From: Crocinitomicaceae bacterium
GTDB taxonomy: Bacteria; Bacteroidota; Bacteroidia; Flavobacteriales_D; Crocinitomicaceae
Direction: 5' to 3'
Length of the DNA: 64,000 nucleotides
Assembly (NCBI GenBank): GCA_030727405.1
Contig: JANRBR010000039.1
Span: 62,001-126,000, forward strand
Of the stretch, positions 10,761-20,481 are shown piece after piece (position 1 is the first letter of the stretch; every line of letters starts with the position of its first letter). Under the pieces are notes generated by a model. It was given only the letters and a program-made list of their open reading frames with translations, was not told the DNA's origin and made no database searches. The position numbers were made by a program, and so were the translations under genes.

Positions 10761-11294
10761 CTATTTTTCGATCCAAGAAGTAATCGATTCATGGTCAGGT
10801 TGAATTCTAGGAGAAATCACCTTTTCCAGGTGTCCATTTTCATCGATCAAATACTTCTGAAAATTCCATTCCACCTTGCTGTCTTCCAGTCCATTTTTAT
10901 CCTTTTCAGTTAAAAAATGGTAAACAGGATGCATGTCTTTTCCTTTCACTGAAATTTTGGACATCATCGGAAAACTTACGCCATAGTTCATTTTACAAAA
11001 GCTTTCAATTTCTTCGTTCGAACCCGGCTCCTGGGACATGAAGTCATTTGCAGGAAAACCAACAATCACAAAGTTCTTATCCTTGTATTTCTCGTACAGG
11101 GCTTCTAATTTCTCGTACTGAGGTGTTAATCCACATTTGGAAGCGGTATTCACAACCATGATTTTCTTCCCTTTCAATGAAGCGAAATCAAAGTCATTAC
11201 CCTGAATGTCCTTTACTTGAAATTGATAAATGGTTTCCTTGTCTGAGCTGTTCATCATGGCAATCATCGCGATTAGAATAAATAAGGTTTTCAT
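10761..11294 (-). CDS. Glutathione peroxidase-family thiol peroxidase, exported
   Basis: The family core VVNTASKCGLTPQYEKLEALY places the peroxidatic cysteine at C54, with the conserved WNFQKYLID near the C-terminus. A hydrophobic N-terminus (LFILIAMIAMM) suggests a signal peptide or anchor, so it likely reduces hydroperoxides in the periplasm with a thioredoxin-like partner, as most bacterial cysteine forms do. The usual FPCNQFG loop reads FPANDFMSQEPG here, so the tetrad glutamine position holds Asp; this may alter activity. A second cysteine in ESFCKMNYGVSFPMM may be the resolving residue. It stands alone, divergent from an OmpA-family gene. Confidence 0.9.
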   Translation of the reverse strand: MKTLFILIAMIAMMNSSDKETIYQFQVKDIQGNDFDFASLKGKKIMVVNTASKCGLTPQYEKLEALYEKYKDKNFVIVGFPANDFMSQEPGSNEEIESFCKMNYGVSFPMMSKISVKGKDMHPVYHFLTEKDKNGLEDSKVEWNFQKYLIDENGHLEKVISPRIQPDHESITSWIEK

Positions 11295-11378
11295 TGCTTT
11301 GTTTTTTAATGAAACGTTTTAAGCGGAAGATAGTTCTTATAAATGGAACATTTTTTGATTAATTACGAATAAAAAGGA

Positions 11379-12230
11379 ATGAAGGTATCGCTTATATTCT
11401 ACATACTCATTTTATCTCTGCCACTTCACGCACAGAAATATTCAGGTACTTGGCAAGGTGGTTGCTTCGTTGCTGACCCATCGAATCCCACAAGCGTATC
11501 GTCTTCCTGGTTCTACCTGGATATGAACGTTGTAAAAGGCATAATCGATGGAAAAATCAGGCATGAAAGCAGTTCAATAGACCAATATTGTCTATTTGAC
11601 ATTACCGGCAAGATTCAAGAAAATGGTCAAATTGAAATCACGGAAACAAGGCTTTCAAAGCATTCAAAAAATGCTCAAATACCCAACAAGCAACAATTTC
11701 TGTTTGAATATGATGCGGTTAAAGGATACCTTCTGGGGAAAAGTACGGATGGAAGCGCAACTATCACTCTGTACAAAGCAGCATTTAACATTTTAGAAAA
11801 CACGGCCCACATACTCCCTGTTCATCAATTGGAACAATTTCAACAAGACTTAAAAGATGGCTTGTCCTCTCCTGAAAAAAGAAAAGAAGAATTGTTATCC
11901 TTTCAATTTAAGCCGATTTATTTTGATTACGACAAGGACCTCATCAAAAAAGAGTACGAAGCATATTTACTGGAAATGATTCGAATGGTCAAAAGTCATT
12001 CGGACCTCCGAATCTTAATCACTGGTCATACGGACTCGGATGGATCTGATGCCTACAACATTGACTTATCCAAAAGAAGGGCAGCAGCTTTGGAACATTT
12101 CTTCGAATCAAATGGACTTCAAAAATCCCGGGCAGAAATCGATTTCAAAGGAGAAAAGGAACCTGTGGATAAAAATGATACAGATTCAGGAAAACAAAAG
12201 AACCGTCGGGTTGATTTTAGCTTTATTTAG
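11379..12230 (+). CDS. OmpA-family cell-envelope protein
   Basis: Residues 1-18 form a signal peptide ending LHAQ. Residues about 20-140 are a small all-beta domain I do not recognise by name (TWQGGCFVADP near its start). The C-terminal 100 residues are an OmpA domain: KPIYFDYDKDLIKKEYEAYL, ILITGHTDSDGSDAYNIDLS, KRRAAALEHFFESNGL and KQKNRRVDFSFI, with the peptidoglycan-binding Asp in the HTDSDG region and the Arg in NRRVDF. It probably tethers an envelope component to peptidoglycan. It ends one base before the convergent valS stop, with no terminator visible between them. Confidence 0.85.
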   Translation: MKVSLIFYILILSLPLHAQKYSGTWQGGCFVADPSNPTSVSSSWFYLDMNVVKGIIDGKIRHESSSIDQYCLFDITGKIQENGQIEITETRLSKHSKNAQIPNKQQFLFEYDAVKGYLLGKSTDGSATITLYKAAFNILENTAHILPVHQLEQFQQDLKDGLSSPEKRKEELLSFQFKPIYFDYDKDLIKKEYEAYLLEMIRMVKSHSDLRILITGHTDSDGSDAYNIDLSKRRAAALEHFFESNGLQKSRAEIDFKGEKEPVDKNDTDSGKQKNRRVDFSFI

Positions 12231-12231
12231 G

Positions 12232-14862
12232 CTAAGCTTTCAACGAAGTGAGTTTTTCTTCCAATAATTGAATTTTCCCAAGGGCATCCGCTTCTTTTTT
12301 ACGTTCTAATTCCAATACCTGCGCAGGCGCACCTGCAACAAAGCGCTCGTTGGACAATTTCCCTTGTACGCTCTTCAAGAATCCTTTGGCATACGTCAAT
12401 TCTTCCTCCATTTTTTGGATTTCAGCTTCCACATCCACCGTATCTCCAAAAGGTATAAAGAACTCGACACCTTCAACGATAAACGAATTGGCTTGTTGAA
12501 TCTTATCTGCAACATATTCAAAAACAGAAAGGTTCCCCATTTTGACAATCACCGCGTCAAAATCCGTTTGAGTAGAAACATCGGCACGAACGTACATTTC
12601 CAATTTCACTTTGTTTGCAATGTTATTGTTTTTTCGAATGTTTCTTATTTGCGCAATGATTTTCTCCGCTTTTTCAAATCCAACTAAAACTTTCTCATTG
12701 AACGGGACTGCTTTTGGCCATTCAGCAATAACGATGTCTTCACCTTCTTTTCGCTCATTTAACGCGTGCCAAAGCTCCTCTGACACAAACGGCGTAAATG
12801 GATGCATCACCTTCAATAATTCCTCGAAAAAGAATTTTGTTTTCGTTAATGTTTGATGATCGATCGGTTGTTCATATCCCGGTTTGATCATTTCTAAATA
12901 CCAAGAACAGAAATCATCCCACACTAACTTATAAATGGCCATTAGCGCGTCTGAAATTCGGAATTTATCAAATTGATCATTTATTTCAATCAATACCTTA
13001 TGAAAGCGGTTTTCGAACCATTCAATTGCCACCTTAGAAGAAAGAGGTTGCTCCATGTCACGCACTTCCCAAGAGGAAACGAGGCGATAGGCATTCCATA
13101 CTTTATTCGTGAAATTTCTTCCTTGCTCACATTGAGAGGAATCAAAAGGAAGGTCGTTTCCAGCTGGAGAAGAAATTAAAATCCCCACGCGCACGCCATC
13201 TGCTCCAAATTTCTCAATTAATTCAATAGGATCCGGAGAATTCCCTAGTGACTTAGACATTTTACGTCCAAGTTTATCACGAACAATTCCAGTGTAATAA
13301 ACATTTTTAAACGGCAAATCGCCTAAGTATTCATATCCCGCAATCACCATACGTGCGACCCAGAAAAACATGATTTCTGGCGCTGTAACTAAATCGTTTG
13401 TTGGATAATAATACTTAATTTCTTCATTTTCGGGACGTGTCAAGCCATTGAAAACTGAAATCGGCCACAACCAACTTGAAAACCATGTATCAAGCACATC
13501 CTCGTCTTGATTCAACTCCGTTTCAAGAATTTCTCTTCCTGCTTTTTCGCTTGCCAATTTTAATGCTTCTTCCTTGGTTTTTGCCACCACGAAGTCATCT
13601 GGACGGTTTCCAAAATACCATGCTGGAATGCGGTGTCCCCACCATAATTGACGTGAAATACACCAATCCTTAACGTTTTCCATCCAATGACGGTAGGTGT
13701 TTTTGAATTTATCAGGATGAAACTGAATGTTTCCATTCATGACATTATCTAAAGCAGGCTGTGCCAATTCCTTCATGGAAACGAACCATTGCATGGATAA
13801 TTTTGGCTCAATCACAGCGTTGGTACGTTCTGAGAATCCGACCTTATTAATGATGTCTTCAGTCTTCACTAAATATCCTTTGTCGTCCAGTTCTTTTTCA
13901 ATTTCTTTCCGAACATCAAAGCGATCCTTTCCAGCATAATGAGCTCCATCATCATTTAAGGTTCCATTATCATTGAATAAGTCAATGGATGGCAAATTGT
14001 ATTTTCGACCTAATTCATAGTCATTGGTATCATGAGCAGGTGTCACTTTCAAACACCCAGTTCCAAAATCTTTGTCAACATAATCGTCGGCAATGATGGG
14101 AATCTCGCGGTTAATGATTGGAACCAATGCTGTTTTACCGATTAATTTTTTGTAACGCTCATCGGATGGATTCACACAAATCGCAGTATCACCTAAAATG
14201 GTTTCTGGGCGTGTCGTAGCGATGGTCACCCATTCATCCGTGGAATCTGTTATTTTATATCGAACATAAAAAAGCCTTGAGTTCACTTCCTTGTAGTTCA
14301 CCTCTTCATCAGAGACCGCTGTCAACGCTTCCGGATCCCAATTCACCATTCGAACACCTCGGTAAATTTTCCCTTTCGCATACAAATCCATAAACACATT
14401 AATCACGGACTCTGAATACTCCTGATCCATCGTAAAATGCGTTCTTTCCCAGTCGCAAGATGCGCCTAGTTTTTTTAATTGTTCAAGGATTATCCCACCA
14501 TGCTTATCTTTCCATTCAAACGCATGAGCGAGAAATTCATCCCTTGTTAAATCTGATTTTTGAATGCCTTCTTGTTTCAATTTTTGAACCACTTTCGCTT
14601 CCGTTGCGATAGAGGCATGGTCTGTTCCCGGAACCCAACAGGCGTTTTTACCTAACATTCTGGCACGGCGAACAAGGACGTCTTGAATGGTATTATTCAA
14701 CATGTGTCCCATGTGAAGAACACCAGTGACATTTGGAGGAGGGATCACAATGGTATATGGCTCTCTATGATCCGGGACTGAATGAAAATAACCCTTATCT
14801 AACCAATGCTTATACCATTTTTCTTCCGCTCTTTGCGGCTCATATGTTTTCCCGATTTCCAT
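12232..14862 (-). CDS. valS: Valyl-tRNA synthetase
   Basis: ValS charges tRNA-Val. The class I signatures are HMGHM in [14 protein letters not shown] near residue 45 and KMSKS in [19 protein letters not shown]. An editing-domain segment [19 protein letters not shown], the anticodon-binding helical domain and the C-terminal coiled coil ([20 protein letters not shown] to the end) are all present, so the protein is complete at 876 residues. A promoter box TATCTTTG lies 16 bases upstream of the ATG. The gene is monocistronic, convergent with the OmpA-family gene. Confidence 0.98.
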   Translation of the reverse strand: MEIGKTYEPQRAEEKWYKHWLDKGYFHSVPDHREPYTIVIPPPNVTGVLHMGHMLNNTIQDVLVRRARMLGKNACWVPGTDHASIATEAKVVQKLKQEGIQKSDLTRDEFLAHAFEWKDKHGGIILEQLKKLGASCDWERTHFTMDQEYSESVINVFMDLYAKGKIYRGVRMVNWDPEALTAVSDEEVNYKEVNSRLFYVRYKITDSTDEWVTIATTRPETILGDTAICVNPSDERYKKLIGKTALVPIINREIPIIADDYVDKDFGTGCLKVTPAHDTNDYELGRKYNLPSIDLFNDNGTLNDDGAHYAGKDRFDVRKEIEKELDDKGYLVKTEDIINKVGFSERTNAVIEPKLSMQWFVSMKELAQPALDNVMNGNIQFHPDKFKNTYRHWMENVKDWCISRQLWWGHRIPAWYFGNRPDDFVVAKTKEEALKLASEKAGREILETELNQDEDVLDTWFSSWLWPISVFNGLTRPENEEIKYYYPTNDLVTAPEIMFFWVARMVIAGYEYLGDLPFKNVYYTGIVRDKLGRKMSKSLGNSPDPIELIEKFGADGVRVGILISSPAGNDLPFDSSQCEQGRNFTNKVWNAYRLVSSWEVRDMEQPLSSKVAIEWFENRFHKVLIEINDQFDKFRISDALMAIYKLVWDDFCSWYLEMIKPGYEQPIDHQTLTKTKFFFEELLKVMHPFTPFVSEELWHALNERKEGEDIVIAEWPKAVPFNEKVLVGFEKAEKIIAQIRNIRKNNNIANKVKLEMYVRADVSTQTDFDAVIVKMGNLSVFEYVADKIQQANSFIVEGVEFFIPFGDTVDVEAEIQKMEEELTYAKGFLKSVQGKLSNERFVAGAPAQVLELERKKEADALGKIQLLEEKLTSLKA

Positions 14863-14878
14863 GACACAATCTTTGCCG

Positions 14879-14906
14879 CAAAGATAACAATTATCTTAGG
14901 AGCACA
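14879..14906 (-). promoter_or_regulatory. Promoter for valS
   Basis: On the minus strand a -33 TTG at 14904-14906 and a -7 TATCTTTG at 14879-14886 are 17 bases apart. The leader to the valS ATG would be about 10 bases. Confidence 0.6.
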
Positions 14907-14931
14907 ATCGAGTTAGGCTTAGAAATGATGA

Positions 14932-15333
14932 CTAGTTTGTCGTTGGGGAGTCGGCTGGAGAAAGAACAGAACCTTTAATGGTTAAAACAATTGGCTCTCC
15001 ACCATCCGAGAAAACGGTGATTGTTTTCGTGAATGCTCCTACCCTTTTTGTGTCGTACGTTACTTTAATTGCTCCTTTTTTTCCTTTTTTTATAGGTTCA
15101 GTAGGTTTTTCTGCTGCTGTACAACCACAACTGGTTTGAACATTGCTGACAGTGATGGATTTTTTAGAAACATTTTTAAATTCGAACACAAACATATCCT
15201 TCGAGTCGTAAGGAATGTTTTCACGAACGATTTCCAGGTTTGTAAATTTCAATCCAGGTGCTGGTTGGGTTTCTTTTTGAGCTTGTGAGAATCCAACAAA
15301 AAGAAAAGCAAGTGTTAGTAGTGCGTATTTCAT
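14932..15333 (-). CDS. DUF1573 domain exported protein
   Basis: A signal peptide (MKYALLTLAFLFVGFSQAQ) precedes a single DUF1573 beta-sandwich: GLKFTNLEIVRENIPYDSKD, VFEFKNVSKKSITVSNVQTS, CGCTAAEKPTEPIKKGKKG and TFTKTITVFSD-like strands. The CGC motif is typical of the family. These ASH/MSP-like single-domain proteins are very common in Bacteroidota; their function is not known. At 133 residues it is the usual short form. It lies between Nudix and valS genes on the same strand, 62 bases from the former. Note that the exact beta-strand order is inferred from the family. Confidence 0.85.
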   Translation of the reverse strand: MKYALLTLAFLFVGFSQAQKETQPAPGLKFTNLEIVRENIPYDSKDMFVFEFKNVSKKSITVSNVQTSCGCTAAEKPTEPIKKGKKGAIKVTYDTKRVGAFTKTITVFSDGGEPIVLTIKGSVLSPADSPTTN

Positions 15334-15395
15334 CGTTTTATATTTTTTACAAGGGTAAGTTTATTTTTTAATTCTATTTCAAATTTAACATAAAA

Positions 15396-15974
15396 TTAGG
15401 ATTCAAAAACACTATTCATCACTTCCAAAATAGAGGGATAGGTTAATGAAAAGCAACTTTCCAATGCATCTTTCTTTATCCATTTAACTTCGGTTATGCT
15501 TTCCTCCGTTTGTGGCTTTGTAAACAAGTCGCCTTGGTATTCTAAAAAATACCAGTTGTTCTTTTTTAGAATCGATTTGTTTTTAAATTCGTATATGTGG
15601 TAAGTTGAACAGATGCGTTGTTTCAGCATTAATTCTCCTGTAAGACCACATTCCTCTCTGATTTCTCTCACCGCAGCATCTTTTGATGATTCTCCTTTTT
15701 CAATTTTTCCTTTTGGGAGATCCCATAAACCTAAGCGCTTGATCCATAGATAAGCATCACTCTCGCGATGGTAAACGAGTCCACCAGCTGTTTTTAATTT
15801 ATTAAAGTGAATAAAAAACGTTTTCATTTCAGCTTTTGGATGAGGGTGAACGGCTTGAATTTCTTCGTTTTCAAACAATTGCTCTAGCTCTAACACGCTC
15901 TTTGGGTGCGCGTTTTTTACGATATTCACATTGGTCATTGGAATAGAAGTAAAATGAATTACCTTCTTATCCAT
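15396..15974 (-). CDS. Nudix hydrolase
   Basis: The Nudix box GKIEKGESSKDAAVREIREECGL fits GX5EX7REUXEEXGU, preceded by GLWDLPKGK. The N-terminal 70 residues (IHFTSIPMTNVNIVKNAHPK onward) are a family-specific extension. Substrate is unknown; the family cleaves nucleoside-diphosphate-X compounds. I chose ATG at 15974 (192 residues) because an upstream in-frame ATG at 15998 would overlap the pyrE start on the opposite strand, and the 22-base gap that remains holds the pyrE promoter box. The Nudix-pyrE divergent pair is a common arrangement in Flavobacteria as I recall it. Confidence 0.85.
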   Translation of the reverse strand: MDKKVIHFTSIPMTNVNIVKNAHPKSVLELEQLFENEEIQAVHPHPKAEMKTFFIHFNKLKTAGGLVYHRESDAYLWIKRLGLWDLPKGKIEKGESSKDAAVREIREECGLTGELMLKQRICSTYHIYEFKNKSILKKNNWYFLEYQGDLFTKPQTEESITEVKWIKKDALESCFSLTYPSILEVMNSVFES

Positions 15975-15984
15975 GAAAACTTTA

Positions 15985-15992
15985 TATTTTTG
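15985..15992 (+). promoter_or_regulatory. Promoter -7 box for pyrE
   Basis: TATTTTTG ends 4 bases before the pyrE ATG at 15997. If this is the promoter, the mRNA starts at or beside the start codon. No clear -33 TTG is present. Confidence 0.5.
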
Positions 15993-15996
15993 CGGC

Positions 15997-16638
15997 ATGG
16001 CATCAAATCAAGAACAAGCGCTAAAGGTAGCAGAATTATTATTGAAAACGAAAGCTGTTCGTTTACAACCAAGCAAACCATTTACATGGGCATCAGGCTG
16101 GCAATCTCCCATTTATTGTGACAACCGTGTCACATTAAGCTTTCCGGAGGTACGCACACACATCCGTCAGGCTTATGCTCAACTCATTTTGGACGTTTAT
16201 GGAAAACCCGATGTAATTGCTGGGGTAGCAACCGGTGGAATTGCCCAAGGTGCTTTGGTTGCACAAGAATTGGGTTTGCCGTTTATTTACGTTCGATCAG
16301 CAGCGAAAGGACATGGAATGGAGAATTTGATCGAAGGAGCCTATGAAGCTGGTCAAAAAGTGATGGTAATTGAAGATTTGATTTCAACAGGAGGGAGTAG
16401 TTTGAAAGCTGTAGAAGCCTTGCGTCAAGGAGGTTTAATCGTGAAAGGACTTGTTGCTACATTTACATACGGTTTTGAGCAAGCAGAGCTAGCCTTTAAA
16501 GCAGCGAATTGTCCATTCGAGACCATTACCGATTATTCCACATTAATCGATGTCGCTGTAAAATCAAATTACATCAACGACAGCGATTTAGCTGCCTTAC
16601 AGGAATGGCGTTTGAATCCAAGTACCTGGAATCAATAA
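15997..16638 (+). CDS. pyrE: Orotate phosphoribosyltransferase
   Basis: PyrE joins orotate to PRPP to make OMP in pyrimidine synthesis. The PRPP-binding motif MVIEDLISTGGSSLKAVEAL is clear, as are WASGWQSPIYCDNR near the N-terminus and GVATGGIAQGALVAQELGLP. The ATG at 15997 gives 213 residues starting MASNQEQALK, standard for the family; an in-frame ATG at 15973 would lie upstream of the promoter box. It heads a run in which a SRPBCC-family gene follows after 7 bases. Confidence 0.96.
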   Translation: MASNQEQALKVAELLLKTKAVRLQPSKPFTWASGWQSPIYCDNRVTLSFPEVRTHIRQAYAQLILDVYGKPDVIAGVATGGIAQGALVAQELGLPFIYVRSAAKGHGMENLIEGAYEAGQKVMVIEDLISTGGSSLKAVEALRQGGLIVKGLVATFTYGFEQAELAFKAANCPFETITDYSTLIDVAVKSNYINDSDLAALQEWRLNPSTWNQ

Positions 16639-16645
16639 GTTGGGA

Positions 16646-17047
16646 ATGCTCATACAAAGTTCAACCAAAGAGTTTCAAGTACCATTGCATAAAGTAAAGG
16701 AGTTTCTATCAACTCCTAAAAACATAGTGTTTTTGCTTCCAAAAGATAAGGTTTCTGATTTTCAATCCAACGAAGCGCAATGCTCATTCAAAGCACAAGG
16801 AGGAATTAACATCCACTTGGATTTTGTCGGAAGCGAAAACCATTCGATACTTTATCGTTCAGGGAGTGGAAGCCCCTTTGCCTTTACACTAACTATCAAG
16901 CTTGAAGCCATAGAAACGTATTGCAAGGGTCACATCGTTTTTGATGGGGAAATAAACGGGTTTTTGAAAATGATGGTTGAAAAGCCTTTAAAAGGATTGT
17001 TCGAAGAAATGAGCGAGAATTTAAGTGCTCATTTTCAACAAAACTGA
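16646..17047 (+). CDS. SRPBCC-family protein downstream of pyrE
   Basis: A 133-residue protein with the layout of a START/SRPBCC ligand-binding fold: an N-terminal strand STKEFQVPLHKVKEFLSTPK, central strands, and a long C-terminal helix MVEKPLKGLFEEMSENLSAHF. No catalytic motif is visible and the ligand is unknown. The ATG at 16646 is preferred over an in-frame TTG at 16640. It follows pyrE closely and its last 13 bases overlap the convergent birA gene. The pyrE-SRPBCC-birA-rsfS-ftsH order is familiar from Flavobacteria, but the reason for the link is unknown. Confidence 0.7.
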   Translation: MLIQSSTKEFQVPLHKVKEFLSTPKNIVFLLPKDKVSDFQSNEAQCSFKAQGGINIHLDFVGSENHSILYRSGSGSPFAFTLTIKLEAIETYCKGHIVFDGEINGFLKMMVEKPLKGLFEEMSENLSAHFQQN

Positions 17048-17763
17048 ACTTCTTTCATCGCATACACTCTTTGCTCCTTCCCTACCTCAATGATTAAACG
17101 TCCATCATCTTGGATACCAAGGATTTCACCCTCAAATTCACCCTCTTTATCTCGGTAAATTGAGCGAATATTTTTTTGAAAAAGTATGGACTCAAGTTCT
17201 GATTTTAACGTCGGCTGAACAACATCCCATTGATGTAGGTACCCATTGAATAAATCCATTAATTCCTTCAATACCGTTTTCACTTGTAAGTTAACGCCAA
17301 GCACATTTTTCATGCTCGTTGCATTCGCTTGATGAAAGGATTGTTGATTCACATTCAACCCAATTCCAGCAATCACCCAAGAAATGCATTTTCCTTCCAG
17401 TTGATTTTCAATTAAGATGCCTGCTATTTTTTGATTATGAACATAAATATCATTTGGCCATTTAATTTCAGCCTCAATACCAAATCTTAAAAGAAGTTTG
17501 TGTAGAACCAAGCAAACCATCCAACTGATTTTACTTTGTTCGTTTACTGACAGATTGTCGGGTTGCCAAGCAATGGAGCAGAGGAGATTACTGCCTCGTT
17601 CAGATTCCCAAGTGTTGCCCATTTGACCCTTCCCAGCCGTTTGTTCGTCTGCCAATATTACCGCACCATTTTGACAAATTTGGTCGTTAATTAATTTGGC
17701 AGTAAAATTGTTAGTAGAATCTACACAATCTAGGTGATACATTTGTTTTCCAATCGTGGTCAT
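17035..17763 (-). CDS. birA: Biotin--[acetyl-CoA-carboxylase] ligase
   Basis: BirA attaches biotin to the carrier protein of acetyl-CoA carboxylase. Motifs seen: DEQTAGKGQMGNTWESERGSN (the GRGRxG-type loop, here GKGQMG), LLRFGIEAEIKWPNDIYV and KIAGILIENQLEGKCISWVI followed by GIGLNVNQ. There is no N-terminal helix-turn-helix, so it is the non-regulatory, 242-residue form. The first Arg of the biotinoyl-AMP loop is Lys here, which is common in Bacteroidota as far as I recall. It is divergent from rsfS, with a TAATTTTA near-consensus box upstream, and overlaps the SRPBCC gene by 13 bases. Confidence 0.93.
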   Translation of the reverse strand: MTTIGKQMYHLDCVDSTNNFTAKLINDQICQNGAVILADEQTAGKGQMGNTWESERGSNLLCSIAWQPDNLSVNEQSKISWMVCLVLHKLLLRFGIEAEIKWPNDIYVHNQKIAGILIENQLEGKCISWVIAGIGLNVNQQSFHQANATSMKNVLGVNLQVKTVLKELMDLFNGYLHQWDVVQPTLKSELESILFQKNIRSIYRDKEGEFEGEILGIQDDGRLIIEVGKEQRVYAMKEVQFC

Positions 17764-17802
17764 ATCGGCGTTTAAGGAGCAGTAAAATTAAAATTTATCA
17801 CG

Positions 17803-17810
17803 TAGTTTTG
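17803..17810 (+). promoter_or_regulatory. Promoter -7 box for rsfS-ftsH
   Basis: TAGTTTTG matches TAnnTTTG and ends 16 bases before the rsfS ATG at 17827, which would give a short A/T-rich leader. Confidence 0.5.
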
Positions 17811-17826
17811 TATTTAAATAGTTAAA

Positions 17827-18201
17827 ATGCGAAAAAAGACAGGAATTACAGAATCAGAACAATTGTGTCAAGCCATTGTTGAAGGAATGCAAGATAACAA
17901 AGCAAAGGACATTGTTGTGCTGGATCTGAGACACTTACCAAGTGCAGTGTGCGATTTTTTCGTAATTTGCAGTGGTGAGTCAAGTACCCACGTCGATGGT
18001 ATTTCAAATGCCACAACGAGACACACGCGCAAAGAATTGAAAGAGAAACCTTGGCACATCGAAGGAAAAACAAATAGCGAATGGGTTTTATTAGACTACA
18101 TCAATGTAGTTGGACACATTTTTTACAAGGATGCTCGATCCTTTTTTGAAATCGAGGACCTGTGGTCGGATGCTATCCGCACAGACATCCCTAACTTATA
18201 A
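17827..18201 (+). CDS. rsfS: Ribosomal silencing factor RsfS
   Basis: RsfS binds L14 on the 50S subunit and blocks subunit joining when nutrients fall. The family pattern is clear: AIVEGMQDNKAKDIVVLDLR, SAVCDFFVICSGESSTHVDG, GKTNSEWVLLDYINVVGHIF and FEIEDLWSDA. The length is 124 residues, standard. It begins a probable operon with ftsH, which starts 12 bases after its stop. Confidence 0.95.
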   Translation: MRKKTGITESEQLCQAIVEGMQDNKAKDIVVLDLRHLPSAVCDFFVICSGESSTHVDGISNATTRHTRKELKEKPWHIEGKTNSEWVLLDYINVVGHIFYKDARSFFEIEDLWSDAIRTDIPNL

Positions 18202-18212
18202 TATTACTTGAC

Positions 18213-20279
18213 ATGTCACAAGAAAAAAAGAAAAGTCCATTTTCCATCTATTGGATTTATGCAGCATTGGGGATAGCCCTAATATCCTTCAACATCTTCA
18301 TGAATTCCACCCCTTCTGCTTCGATCAAGTATAAGGAAACATTAATGGAATTGGTGGATGCGAATGGTGTGAAAAATGTGAAAATCGTCAATCAATCAAA
18401 AGCAGAATTTCAATTGAAAAATCAAGGTGTTGCATACGTCAACAAAACGAATAAACTTGATTTTCCTCAAATGAAAAAGATGATAAAAGGACGCAAAGGA
18501 AAGCCTACATCTATTGTTTTTGAGCTTGAAAACATTGGGAGCCCAACAAACTTTGAGAAATCACTAGATGACCGTGGATACCATGGTTATCAAAATGAAA
18601 CGGAAGTAAATTATCTTGGTGATATCCTTGGCTATCTACTACCGTTTGTGATAATCATCATCATTTGGATGTTTGTCATGAGAAGGATGTCTGGCGGTGG
18701 AGGCTCAGGTGGTGGCGGTGGCCAAATTTTCAATATTGGAAAATCCCGTGCTCAGGTTTACGAAAAAGGAAAATCAACGAACGTAACATTTAAAGATGTA
18801 GCTGGATTAGAAGGAGCAAAAGAAGAAATCGTTGAAATCGTTGAATTCTTAAAAAATCCAAAAAAATACACGGAGTTAGGTGCTAAAATCCCCAAGGGAG
18901 CTTTGTTAGTTGGTCCTCCAGGAACAGGTAAAACCTTGCTTGCGAAAGCTGTTGCGGGAGAAGCAAAAGTTCCATTTTTCTCTTTATCTGGTTCTGATTT
19001 TGTTGAAATGTTTGTAGGTGTTGGAGCTTCTCGCGTTAGAGATTTATTCAAACAAGCAAAAGAAAAAGCACCGTCCATCATCTTCATTGATGAAATCGAT
19101 GCGATTGGACGAGCAAGAGGAAAAAACAATGGTTTTAACTCAAACGATGAACGGGAGAATACTTTGAACCAGCTCTTGACAGAAATGGATGGATTCGGAA
19201 CAAATTCCGGCGTTATCATTTTAGCGGCAACAAACCGAGCGGATGTACTTGACGCTGCACTGATGCGTGCAGGACGTTTTGATCGTCAGATTTACGTTGA
19301 CATGCCTGATTTAAATGAGCGCAAGGAAATTTTCCAAGTTCACTTGAAGCCTTTAAAATTGGTAGAAGGATTGGACATCGACTTTTTATCAAAACAAACA
19401 CCTGGTTTCTCTGGAGCAGACATCGCTAATTTATGTAATGAAGCTGCACTTATCGCTGCACGCCACAATAAAAAGCATGTTGAAAAGCAAGATTTCTTAG
19501 ATGCCGTGGACCGAATTATTGGTGGACTAGAAAAGAAAAACAAAATCATCACGAAGGATGAGAAAAAAGCGATTGCCTTCCATGAAGCAGGACACGCAAC
19601 CATTTCTTGGCTGTTGCAATATGCACACCCACTTGTGAAAGTGACGATTGTACCCCGTGGACAATCGTTAGGAGCTGCATGGTACTTGCCGGAAGAACGA
19701 AGCATCACGACTACGGAACAAATTTTGGATCAAATGTGCTCTGCCCTTGGTGGACGTGCAGCAGAACAATTGACGTTTGGTAAAATCAGTACAGGCGCAT
19801 TAAGTGATTTGGAAAAAGTAACGAAACAAGCCTATGCGATGGTTTCCATTTACGGATTAAATGAGCGACTTGGAAACATTTCATTCTATGACTCTCAAGG
19901 CCGTGATTCTTTTACAAAACCTTATTCTGAGGATACCGCTCGTATCATTGACGAAGAAGTGTCAAAATTAATCGAAGGGCAGTACCAACGTGCACTGCAA
20001 GTATTGACTGAGAACCAAGATAAATTAACCGCATTAGCAGAACAACTGCTTACGACAGAAGTAATCTTTAAAGAAGACTTAGAGCGCATTTTCGGGAAAC
20101 GTCAATGGGAATCTGAAGAATTAGTTGAGCATACGGAAGTGTTGAATGAGGCGACTAATGAAACGGAACTTCCGAGTGATGAAGCGTCAACAGAATCAAC
20201 TGAAAATTCGGAAGACACGTCCGTAAGACCAGAGGAGGCAAAAGAAGAAGCATCAAACAAAACCCCAGAAACAGAATAA
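18213..20279 (+). CDS. ftsH: ATP-dependent zinc metalloprotease FtsH
   Basis: FtsH is the membrane-bound AAA+ protease that degrades misfolded membrane and regulatory proteins. Two transmembrane segments (about residues 11-31 and 141-161) flank the periplasmic domain. A Gly-rich linker (GGGGSGGGGG) follows, then Walker A GPPGTGKT at about 234-241, Walker B IIFIDEIDAIG, the second region of homology NRADVLDAALMRAGRFDR, and the zinc site HEAGH at about 456-460. The C-terminal 60 residues are acidic and low in complexity. At 688 residues it is slightly longer than the E. coli enzyme because of that tail. Confidence 0.98.
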   Translation: MSQEKKKSPFSIYWIYAALGIALISFNIFMNSTPSASIKYKETLMELVDANGVKNVKIVNQSKAEFQLKNQGVAYVNKTNKLDFPQMKKMIKGRKGKPTSIVFELENIGSPTNFEKSLDDRGYHGYQNETEVNYLGDILGYLLPFVIIIIIWMFVMRRMSGGGGSGGGGGQIFNIGKSRAQVYEKGKSTNVTFKDVAGLEGAKEEIVEIVEFLKNPKKYTELGAKIPKGALLVGPPGTGKTLLAKAVAGEAKVPFFSLSGSDFVEMFVGVGASRVRDLFKQAKEKAPSIIFIDEIDAIGRARGKNNGFNSNDERENTLNQLLTEMDGFGTNSGVIILAATNRADVLDAALMRAGRFDRQIYVDMPDLNERKEIFQVHLKPLKLVEGLDIDFLSKQTPGFSGADIANLCNEAALIAARHNKKHVEKQDFLDAVDRIIGGLEKKNKIITKDEKKAIAFHEAGHATISWLLQYAHPLVKVTIVPRGQSLGAAWYLPEERSITTTEQILDQMCSALGGRAAEQLTFGKISTGALSDLEKVTKQAYAMVSIYGLNERLGNISFYDSQGRDSFTKPYSEDTARIIDEEVSKLIEGQYQRALQVLTENQDKLTALAEQLLTTEVIFKEDLERIFGKRQWESEELVEHTEVLNEATNETELPSDEASTESTENSEDTSVRPEEAKEEASNKTPETE

Positions 20280-20280
20280 T

Positions 20281-20481
20281 TTGAGCAACGTTCTTGTTTT
20301 CAAAACCCGTGAGCAATATGCATTTGTTCAGGCAAAAATGATTTTGTCTGACGATGACATTCCCTTTATGGAGCGAAACACAATGGACTCAATGTTCAAT
20401 GATTTTGGGTGTTATGAAATATATGTAACTTCGGAGCAGGAAATCGAAGCGAAAAAAAGTTTAGAGAATGCCTTTAGGTAA
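20281..20481 (+). CDS. DUF2007-family small protein
   Basis: A 66-residue protein starting at TTG one base after the ftsH stop; there is no in-frame ATG near the start, and TTG gives a complete domain. The sequence (LVFKTREQYAFVQAKMILSD, IPFMERNTMDSMFN, CYEIYVTSEQEIEAKKSLEN) fits the DUF2007/putative signal-transducing small fold, a ferredoxin-like domain of unknown role. It overlaps the start of cdsA by 14 bases, so the two are likely translationally coupled. Confidence 0.75.
   Translation: MSNVLVFKTREQYAFVQAKMILSDDDIPFMERNTMDSMFNDFGCYEIYVTSEQEIEAKKSLENAFR

Noticed and set aside
18758-19708. Long minus-strand frames opposite ftsH
   Set aside because: They are antisense to conserved AAA and protease motifs of ftsH; no initiation context.
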